Source of the DNA: Flavobacteriales bacterium
Lineage (GTDB): Bacteria > Bacteroidota > Bacteroidia > Flavobacteriales_E > Vicingaceae
DNA: 52,090 bases
Reading direction: 5' to 3'
NCBI GenBank assembly: GCA_002706365.1
Contig: PALM01000042.1
Location: 1 to 52,090 of the forward strand
Part shown: positions 42,719 to 49,005 of the stretch, one piece after another
Layout: each line of letters opens with the position of its first letter
How positions within the stretch are numbered: the stretch's first letter is position 1
Made by a program: the position numbers and the translations under genes
Notes under the pieces: model-generated
The model's input: the letters and a program-made list of their open reading frames with translations, nothing else
What the model was told of the DNA's origin: nothing
Database searches by the model: none

Positions 42719-44595
42719 GCTCTTTCGGCCAATTCCATCCAGCGTTCCGTTTTCTCATCGATTTCTTCAACCAGCTTTCCAAGATCTTCCGATAGTTCTA
42801 GTAACTCCTTGCTATCAAGCTCACCTTTAGACATAAGAGCGGTCATCTCTTCTTTCTTACTTTCTAACTTTGCAATTTCTTTCTCAAGCTTATTGAACTC
42901 CCTTCGCTCCATGTATGCTAGTCGGTCAGTGAAGTTCGACTTTTGCTCTTTTGACGTACTAGTCGCCTGAGACTTTCTTTGCGATTCCGCTTGTTGAGCT
43001 GCTTGCTCTCTGTCTTTCAGATCAACTAATAATTGACTGTAATTCCCGGGAAAGTCGCGAATATTCCCATCTCCTTCAAAGTAGAAAACATGATCGGAGA
43101 GTCGATCCATAAATGCTCTATCATGTGAAACCACCATCAGACAACCGGGAAATTCAAGTAGGAAATCCTCCAAAATTCTGATGGTCTTTATATCCAGATC
43201 ATTGGTAGGTTCATCCAGGATAAGAAAGTTAGGATTCTTCATTAAGACTGTTAGGAGATATAGTCGCTTTTTCTCGCCACCACTCAACTTAGACACATAG
43301 TTGTAATGCTGATTCTTTGGAAAGAGGAATTGCTCAAGCAATTGAGCAGCAGTGAGCTTTCTTCCCTTCTCCAATGGAATGAATTCAGCGATATCTTTGA
43401 TTACTTCAATGACCCGCTTATCATCTTTGATATTCATTCCGGTCTGAGAATAGTAGCCAAATTTCACAGTTTCACCCTGTACGATCTTTCCACCATCTAC
43501 AGGCTCCAATCCCATAATCATCTTTAAGAATGTACTTTTCCCACTTCCATTCTTTCCTGCAATACCAATACGCTCCTTATTCTTAAAAGTATAAGAGAAA
43601 TCTTGAAGGATCTTAAGGTCACCAAAGCCCTTCTTCACATGATGCATCTCTATGATCTTAGAACCCATGCGTTCGGCCTTGATATTCATCTCCATCTCCT
43701 GCTCGCTTTTCTTCTTCTTTAGGTCGTCTTGAAGATTGTAGAATTGGTCCTGACGAGATTTTGATTTTGTACCTCTAGCCTTTGGCATTCTGCGCATCCA
43801 TTCGATCTCTCTGCTGTAGAGGTTTTTCTTTTTCTCAATGGTGTTCTGCTCTACTTGCTCTCTTTCTGCCTTCTTCTGAAGGAAATACTCATAATTTCCC
43901 TGATAGCGATATGCCTTTCCAAAATCGAGTTCCAGGATCTGATTACAGGTATTGTTCAAGAAATAACGATCGTGAGTGATCATGAATAGGGTGATCGACT
44001 CCTGACTCAAATATTCTTCGAGCCATTGGATCATTCCAATATCCAAGTGGTTGGTAGGTTCGTCTAAGAGTAAGACATCCGGCTCATCAACGATCAGTTT
44101 GATCAGCGCCAAACGCTTCTTTTGTCCACCAGAACACAAGTCGACCGTCTGCCCCATTGGCAATTGATCCATCTCAAAGATGCTAAGCAACTTGTTCAGT
44201 TTGGCATCATAATCCCAAGCATTCTTGGCATCCATCAATTCTGTAGCTTCTTGGAGCCTCTCAATATTCTCTGGATTCTCGGTGGCTTCCCTATATTTTT
44301 CTATGGCCTTCACTTGCTCATTTCCACCGCTGAAAAGAAACTGCTTTACAGTCAATCCTTTCTGAAAATGTGGGTCTTGATCAAGGGAGGCGATATTCAA
44401 GTCCTTGCGCCAATTTATATTACCGGTATCTGGCGAGTCTTTGCCTTCCAGCAGGGACAAGAGCGTAGTCTTCCCCTCTCCATTCTTTGCCACCAAAGCC
44501 ATTTTCTGACCTTGATCCAAGCCAAAGCTAACTTCAGAAAAAAGCATTCTTTCTCCAAAGCGCTTGCTAATGTTCTCGACTGAAAGGTAGTTCAT
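42715..44595 (-). CDS. ABC-F family ATPase (Uup-like)
   Basis: A 626-residue soluble protein with two ABC domains and no membrane segments. The first Walker A is KNGEGKTTLL (about 36-45) with signature LCSGGQKKR, the second is GKNGSGKSTFL with signature LSGGEKKR. Between them is a charged linker (SREIEWMRRMPKARGTKSKSRQ), and a coiled-coil extension follows the second domain (about 550-626), as in Uup. ABC-F proteins act on the ribosome E-site. The coiled tail suggests Uup rather than EttA. Confidence 0.92.
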   Translation of the reverse strand: MNYLSVENISKRFGERMLFSEVSFGLDQGQKMALVAKNGEGKTTLLSLLEGKDSPDTGNINWRKDLNIASLDQDPHFQKGLTVKQFLFSGGNEQVKAIEKYREATENPENIERLQEATELMDAKNAWDYDAKLNKLLSIFEMDQLPMGQTVDLCSGGQKKRLALIKLIVDEPDVLLLDEPTNHLDIGMIQWLEEYLSQESITLFMITHDRYFLNNTCNQILELDFGKAYRYQGNYEYFLQKKAEREQVEQNTIEKKKNLYSREIEWMRRMPKARGTKSKSRQDQFYNLQDDLKKKKSEQEMEMNIKAERMGSKIIEMHHVKKGFGDLKILQDFSYTFKNKERIGIAGKNGSGKSTFLKMIMGLEPVDGGKIVQGETVKFGYYSQTGMNIKDDKRVIEVIKDIAEFIPLEKGRKLTAAQLLEQFLFPKNQHYNYVSKLSGGEKKRLYLLTVLMKNPNFLILDEPTNDLDIKTIRILEDFLLEFPGCLMVVSHDRAFMDRLSDHVFYFEGDGNIRDFPGNYSQLLVDLKDREQAAQQAESQRKSQATSTSKEQKSNFTDRLAYMERREFNKLEKEIAKLESKKEEMTALMSKGELDSKELLELSEDLGKLVEEIDEKTERWMELAERA

Positions 44596-44596
44596 G

Positions 44597-45658
44597 CTAT
44601 TGCTGAGTCTGGATATCAGACATAACTCTATCCAGTCCTTGTGCAGCTAAGTTGTAGTCGGGCTTGATAGACAATGCTTTCCTGTAATCTTTAGCGGCAT
44701 TGTTGATATCGCCCAATAGTTCAAAGGAATAACCTCTATTGTAATATGCCTGATAGTACATAGGGTCAACTTGCACTGCCTGATCGAAATAATTCAAGCC
44801 TTGACGATATAGTTTGAGATAGTACATATGCAGGAATCCCATATTGTAATAGGCCTCTCTAAAATCAGGATGAGCTTTGATGGCTTGAGTATAGCTTGCC
44901 ATAGCTTCATTGAGCATATCATGCTCTTGCTCATACATCGCTTTAGAATAAAGTGCATCCTTATCATTTGGTCTCACTTCAAGTGCATTCTCAAAATACT
45001 CTATCGCTAGAGGATTATCCAATTCTGAATAAAGTAAGCCCAATTGTAAGTAACCTTCATAATAATCTGGATTCTGCTCTACTGATGTTTGAAAGCTGCT
45101 AATTGCCTTAGTTGTATCTCCTATTTCTAAAAAGGTGAAGGCCTTTATGAAGTAAGCCTTATTGTTATACATATCGTATTTCACAGCCAGGTCGGCATTC
45201 TTCAAGGAATTGTCGTAGTCCTTACCTATCAAGAATAACTCGGCCAACATTACATGCACATCAGAGTCTTCCGGATGATATTTCTTTGCTTTTTCAAGCA
45301 CCCTTTTAGCGGCTTCCAGTCTTCCACCTTTGGTGAAGAACTTAGCCTGTGCCATCATTGTCTTTAGGTTCGTACTATCTAATCGAAAGGCACGATCCAA
45401 ATCTTGTATTCCAGATTGATTATCTCCGGCTTCAAAGTAAAGCTCTGAACGATCTACATATAGCTCGGGATTCTCCAAGTCTTCACGAATCTTCTGATTG
45501 ATCACCTCCAATGCGCTATCATTCCTTAGCACAGCGGAATTGTCTACACTTTCTGTAGACTCGGTATTTTGAGACTCAGTGTTCTCAGTTTTCTTCTCAT
45601 CTGATTGGCAAGCAATCAGTGCGAAGATTAGCAAAGTGGAAAAAAAGATATTCTTCAT
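44597..45658 (-). CDS. TPR-repeat lipoprotein
   Basis: A 353-residue lipoprotein. The ATG at 45658 gives MKNIFFSTLLIFALIAC with lipidated Cys17; an acidic, Ser/Thr-rich linker follows, then about seven to nine tetratricopeptide repeats (residues about 55-350, e.g. AYYNRGYSFELLGDINNAAKDYRKAL). TPR lipoproteins scaffold envelope complexes, and the partner is unknown. The longer frame to 45688 is rejected because the promoter box at 45686-45693 and a hairpin lie there. It is downstream of recA but has its own promoter, and is 1 bp from the ABC-F gene. Confidence 0.85.
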   Translation of the reverse strand: MKNIFFSTLLIFALIACQSDEKKTENTESQNTESTESVDNSAVLRNDSALEVINQKIREDLENPELYVDRSELYFEAGDNQSGIQDLDRAFRLDSTNLKTMMAQAKFFTKGGRLEAAKRVLEKAKKYHPEDSDVHVMLAELFLIGKDYDNSLKNADLAVKYDMYNNKAYFIKAFTFLEIGDTTKAISSFQTSVEQNPDYYEGYLQLGLLYSELDNPLAIEYFENALEVRPNDKDALYSKAMYEQEHDMLNEAMASYTQAIKAHPDFREAYYNMGFLHMYYLKLYRQGLNYFDQAVQVDPMYYQAYYNRGYSFELLGDINNAAKDYRKALSIKPDYNLAAQGLDRVMSDIQTQQ

Positions 45659-45661
45659 CAT

Positions 45662-45686
45662 AAAAAAGCCCATGAAATTCATGGGC
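45662..45686 (-). terminator. recA terminator hairpin
   Basis: Perfect 9-bp arms (gcccatgaa / ttcatgggc) around a single base, effectively an 8-bp stem with a 3-nt loop, followed by six T residues on the minus strand. It lies 30 bp after the recA stop and overlaps the TPR gene's -7 box by one base. Confidence 0.8.
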
Positions 45687-45693
45687 AAATTTA
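45686..45693 (-). promoter_or_regulatory. -7 box TAAATTTG of the TPR lipoprotein gene
   Basis: Exact TAnnTTTG match on the minus strand. The transcription start, expected a few bases downstream, would fall inside the first arm of the recA terminator, so the new transcript cannot form that hairpin. Confidence 0.65.
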
Positions 45694-45715
45694 AGGATTG
45701 AGATGGCTATTTGAA

Positions 45716-46714
45716 TCAGCTAGCCTCTTTGAGTTTAGCTTCAAGCTCATCCATTAGATCCGGATTGTCTTCTATAAGGGCTTTAACGGCATCTCTACCC
45801 TGACCTAGCTTGGTTTCTCCATATGAGAACCAACTGCCGGATTTCTTGATAATTCCCGCATCTACACCCATATCGATGATCTCTCCTGAGCGAGAGATAC
45901 CCTCTCCATACATCACATCGAACTCGGCTCTTTTGAAAGGAGGAGCCACTTTATTCTTCACGATCTTCACTTTAACGCGGTTACCAGTAACATCATCACC
46001 GACTTTGATCTGCGAAGAGCGACGGATATCCAATCGCACTGAAGCGTAGAATTTAAGTGCATTACCACCAGTTGTAGTTTCTGGATTTCCGAACATCACA
46101 CCGATCTTTTCTCTCAACTGGTTAATGAAGATACAAGTACAACCCGTTCTGCTGATGGTACCGGTCAATTTTCTAAGTGCCTGAGACATCAAACGAGCTT
46201 GAAGACCCATTCTGGAATCCCCCATTTCACCTTCAATTTCAGCTTTTGGTGTTAGAGCAGCTACAGAGTCGATAATGATCAGGTCAATAGCCCCAGAGCG
46301 AATCAAATTATCGGCAATTTCTAAAGCCTGTTCACCATTATCAGGTTGAGAGATAAATAGGTTTTCTACGTCTACACCCAAATTCTTGGCATAGAATTGA
46401 TCAAAGGCATGCTCTGCATCGATAAATGCGGCGATTCCACCTTGGGCTTGAACCTCAGCTATTGCGTGAATAGCAAGGGTAGTTTTACCGGAAGATTCCG
46501 GTCCGTAGATCTCGACTACTCTACCTCTAGGATATCCCCCTACTCCCAAAGCAAGGTCGAGGGCAACAGAACCCGATGGAATAGCTTCAACATTCTCCAC
46601 GGCCTGATCACCCAATTTCATGATTGATCCTTTACCGTAGGTTTTTTCCAGTTTATCGATGGTTAGCTGCAAGGCTTTCATCTTCTCCTTGCTGATCTCT
46701 TTCTTTTCTGACAT
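45716..46714 (-). CDS. recA: Recombinase RecA
   Basis: ATP-dependent strand-exchange protein for homologous recombination. The 332-residue protein has Walker [10 protein letters not shown] at 71-79, Walker [11 protein letters not shown], the L1/L2 DNA-binding loops ([23 protein letters not shown], then [20 protein letters not shown]) and the usual C-terminal domain, slightly shortened. It follows bcp by 11 bp on the same strand. No clear LexA-type operator is visible near its start, so SOS control is not evident. Confidence 0.98.
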   Translation of the reverse strand: MSEKKEISKEKMKALQLTIDKLEKTYGKGSIMKLGDQAVENVEAIPSGSVALDLALGVGGYPRGRVVEIYGPESSGKTTLAIHAIAEVQAQGGIAAFIDAEHAFDQFYAKNLGVDVENLFISQPDNGEQALEIADNLIRSGAIDLIIIDSVAALTPKAEIEGEMGDSRMGLQARLMSQALRKLTGTISRTGCTCIFINQLREKIGVMFGNPETTTGGNALKFYASVRLDIRRSSQIKVGDDVTGNRVKVKIVKNKVAPPFKRAEFDVMYGEGISRSGEIIDMGVDAGIIKKSGSWFSYGETKLGQGRDAVKALIEDNPDLMDELEAKLKEAS

Positions 46715-46725
46715 ATAGGTTTAGC

Positions 46726-47178
46726 TTAATTCAATATCTGTGATGTGTGTTCTTTAGTTTTTACTTTCTCAATGATCTGCTCGATCTTACCTTCTTCATC
46801 AATGACGAAGGTTTTGCGAATAATCCCCATGTATTCTTTGCCCATGAACTTCTTCTTACCCCAAGCTTCATAAGACTCAATTACCTCTTTATTCTCATCG
46901 GCCAATAAGGTAAATGGCAAATCGTATTTGGAAATAAAGCCCTGATGCTTCTTTTGTGAGTCGGCACTTACACCAACTACTTCATAGCCGGCATTCTTTA
47001 GCTCGGCATAATTATCCCGCAAATTGCAGGCTTGTTTAGTACAGCCCGGAGTATTGTCTTTAGGGTAGAAATAGAGCACTACTTTCTTCCCTTTTAGATT
47101 GCTTAATTCGAAGTCTTCTCCGTTCTGGTCCTTGGCTTTTATCTCGGGCGCCAAATCGCCCTCCTTTAATTTTCCCAT
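46726..47178 (-). CDS. bcp: Thioredoxin-dependent peroxiredoxin Bcp
   Basis: Cytosolic atypical 2-Cys peroxiredoxin of the Bcp/PrxQ group, reducing hydroperoxides with thioredoxin. The 150-residue protein has the peroxidatic motif TPGCTKQACNLRD, where the second Cys is five residues later, as expected for the resolving Cys. YFYPKDNTPG and an Arg near residue 120 complete the site. It is the first gene of a probable bcp-recA operon and is divergent from nth across 113 bp holding two inverted repeats. Confidence 0.95.
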   Translation of the reverse strand: MGKLKEGDLAPEIKAKDQNGEDFELSNLKGKKVVLYFYPKDNTPGCTKQACNLRDNYAELKNAGYEVVGVSADSQKKHQGFISKYDLPFTLLADENKEVIESYEAWGKKKFMGKEYMGIIRKTFVIDEEGKIEQIIEKVKTKEHTSQILN

Positions 47179-47179
47179 T

Positions 47180-47246
47180 TTTTGACAATATTTTCGTCAA
47201 AACGACATTAAGTAAGTTAGAACATTTTCTGAAATAAACAATGTTC
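47180..47246. promoter_or_regulatory. Two inverted repeats in the bcp-nth gap
   Basis: The first, ttttgac (47180-47186) and gtcaaaa (47196-47202), begins 1 nt upstream of the bcp start. The second, gaacatt (47220-47226) and aatgttc (47240-47246), has 7-bp arms spaced 13 bp apart. Their position suits regulatory sites for the divergent bcp and nth genes. The GAAC/GTTC ends recall Gram-positive LexA boxes, but the spacing is far too wide. Confidence 0.4.
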
Positions 47247-47276
47247 TTTCCCCAGAAGTTTGCAATTATATTGCTT

Positions 47277-47284
47277 TAATTTTG
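47277..47284 (+). promoter_or_regulatory. -7 box TAATTTTG of nth
   Basis: Exact TAnnTTTG match 7 nt before the nth ATG, again pointing to a leaderless or near-leaderless message. Confidence 0.65.
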
Positions 47285-47291
47285 ACCTCCC

Positions 47292-47927
47292 ATGAAGAAA
47301 AGTGAGAAAGTTGACTTTGTTATCCACAAGCTAGAAAAGCTTTATCCGGAAGTTCCAATTCCATTAGACCATACGGATTCCTACACCTTATTAATAGCGG
47401 TCTTATTATCTGCTCAATGCACTGATGAAAGGGTAAATCAGGTCACGCCGAGCCTTTTTGCTGCGGCAAATGAACCTATGGGCATGGCGGAATTGGAGGT
47501 AGAGGAAATAAAGGAGATCATTCGTCCTTGCGGACTATCACCTCAAAAATCGAAGGCTATTTCAAACCTATCCAAGATCTTGATCGAGAAGCACAATGGA
47601 GAAGTGCCTGATAATTTTAAAGATCTGGAGGCCTTACCTGGTGTTGGACATAAAACTGCATCTGTGGTGATGTCGCAGGCATTTGGCTATCCTGCCTTTC
47701 CTGTAGACACGCATATTCATCGACTGATCTACAGATGGGGTTTATCTACCGGTAAGAATGTAGAAACCACAGAGAAAGACTGCAAACGCTTATTTCCTAA
47801 AGAGAAATGGAATAAACTGCATTTGCAGATCATCTTTTTTGGCCGAGAGTATTGTAAAGCTCGTCCGCATGAGCCAAGCAGCTGTCCGATCTGCTCACAG
47901 ATCGGACGTGCTAGCCTCTTTAAATAA
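47292..47927 (+). CDS. nth: Endonuclease III, iron-sulfur cluster apparently lost
   Basis: Bifunctional DNA glycosylase/AP lyase for oxidised pyrimidines in base-excision repair. The 211-residue protein has the helix-hairpin-helix LPGVGHKTA with catalytic Lys121 and Asp139 in PVDTHIHR. The E. coli enzyme ends with four Cys in a C-x6-C-x2-C-x5-C pattern that bind a 4Fe-4S cluster. Here only Cys188, Cys198 and Cys201 remain, with altered spacing and no fourth Cys. Cluster-free relatives exist, so the enzyme may still be active. The 3' end contains a strong inverted repeat, and the stop lies 9 bp from a convergent gene. Confidence 0.93.
   Translation: MKKSEKVDFVIHKLEKLYPEVPIPLDHTDSYTLLIAVLLSAQCTDERVNQVTPSLFAAANEPMGMAELEVEEIKEIIRPCGLSPQKSKAISNLSKILIEKHNGEVPDNFKDLEALPGVGHKTASVVMSQAFGYPAFPVDTHIHRLIYRWGLSTGKNVETTEKDCKRLFPKEKWNKLHLQIIFFGREYCKARPHEPSSCPICSQIGRASLFK
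47884..47907. other. Perfect 10-bp inverted repeat within the end of nth
   Basis: Arms gtccgatctg (47884-47893) and cagatcggac (47898-47907) with loop ctca, inside the coding sequence for residues 198-205 or so. A stem this strong is unusual in a coding region. No T-run follows directly on either strand. Confidence 0.7.
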
Positions 47928-47936
47928 GTTTTTGAA

Positions 47937-48146
47937 TTAGTTGAGCAAGTTTTCGATGTAGTCGACAGAGTCAGACTTTCTAATGCTCAGTGCTTTTGAG
48001 TAGGCTAAGATATTATCCACAGATTGTTTGCGAGGACTTTTCATAACCTTTTCATCATTTGCTTCATCGTTCAAAAGACGATGGAGAGAATCCTCCGCCT
48101 TCTGATATTTTTGATAATCGGAGAAAGAAAGAGTAGAATCGCTCAT
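47937..48146 (-). CDS. Small acidic protein downstream of the sigma factor
   Basis: A 69-residue soluble protein I do not recognise as a named family. It is helical, with no signal or membrane segment. Its C-terminal half, SVDNILAYSKALSIRKSDSVDYIENLLN, looks like the conserved part; I recall similar short proteins next to sigma genes in Flavobacteriia. It lies 69 bp downstream of the ECF sigma gene on the same strand. It could be co-transcribed and might regulate the sigma factor, but there is no direct evidence. Confidence 0.65.
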   Translation of the reverse strand: MSDSTLSFSDYQKYQKAEDSLHRLLNDEANDEKVMKSPRKQSVDNILAYSKALSIRKSDSVDYIENLLN

Positions 48147-48215
48147 GTATCACAGTTTTTGGTTTCATTGTCTTAATAACGACCAATTGTAATACATATT
48201 GTATGAAATTGAAAA

Positions 48216-48800
48216 TTAGTTCGACAAAGTGAATTGTTTTCTGTCTACCATCTTTCTGAGATTGATCAAAGCGTAGCGCATTCTTCCCAGAGCAGTATTG
48301 ATGCTCACATTGGTTTTCTCGGCAATTTCCTTGAAACTCATATCAAAATACATACGCATCATCAGCACTTCTTTTTGATCATCTGGCAGTTGGTGGATCA
48401 ATCTTTTCACATCTGAAAGAATTTGATCCTTCACAACCTGATCTTCTACATTCAAACGATCATCTGAAATAATATCGAAGATGTCGAAGTTTTCCCCTCC
48501 ATTGGTTGTAGGGTACTTCTGATTGCGACGAAAGTGGTCTATGATTAGGTTATGTGCAATACGATTCACCCAAGGAAGGAATTTTCCTTCATCATTGTAC
48601 TTGCCTCTTTTCAAGGTTCTAATCACCTTCATAAAGGTCTCTTGGAAGATGTCGTTAGCTAAAACATCGTCTTTAATGGTATAGAGGATATAGGAATACA
48701 CACGATCCTTGTAGCGATTGAGCAGTTGCTCAAAAGCTGATTCCTTCCCATTAAGATACTGTCGGATTAAGACTTTATCACTCACCTGATTGGATTCCAT
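48216..48800 (-). CDS. ECF-type RNA polymerase sigma factor
   Basis: A 194-residue sigma-70 family protein of the extracytoplasmic function type, binding core RNA polymerase and the promoter. Region 2 is visible at about 20-85 (AFEQLLNRYKDRVYSYILYTIKDDVLANDIFQETF and WVNRIAHNLIIDHFRRN), region 4 at about 125-185 (LPDDQKEVLMMRMYFDMSFKEIAEKTNVSINTALGRMRYAL). I use the ATG at 48800; another lies four codons upstream. No anti-sigma membrane protein is adjacent. PorX in Porphyromonas works with an ECF factor, but whether this is the counterpart cannot be told here. Confidence 0.92.
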   Translation of the reverse strand: MESNQVSDKVLIRQYLNGKESAFEQLLNRYKDRVYSYILYTIKDDVLANDIFQETFMKVIRTLKRGKYNDEGKFLPWVNRIAHNLIIDHFRRNQKYPTTNGGENFDIFDIISDDRLNVEDQVVKDQILSDVKRLIHQLPDDQKEVLMMRMYFDMSFKEIAEKTNVSINTALGRMRYALINLRKMVDRKQFTLSN

Positions 48801-48970
48801 AAACATATACAATTAGAGCCTTGTTAAAAGCTGATTAATAAGTAATGTTTATTCTATAGGCGAAAGTCTTTTTTAAGATTACAACTAAGATAACGAAGTT
48901 GAAATCGGATTATTGTATTGAATACAAATAAATTAATTCTGAGCCGACCAAAATACCCAAAAAAGGCAGT

Positions 48971-48978
48971 TAAATTTG
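48971..48978 (+). promoter_or_regulatory. -7 box TAAATTTG of uvrA
   Basis: Exact TAnnTTTG match. The TTG that opens the longer uvrA frame (48976) is part of the box itself, so the ATG at 49006 is the more likely start. Confidence 0.65.
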
Positions 48979-49005
48979 TCGTCTCGCTACAATTTCACAA
49001 AAATT

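Noticed and set aside
47220-47246. LexA (SOS) box near recA/nth
   Set aside because: The GAAC...GTTC ends are 13 bp too far apart inside the dyad compared with known LexA boxes, and recA itself lies beyond bcp.
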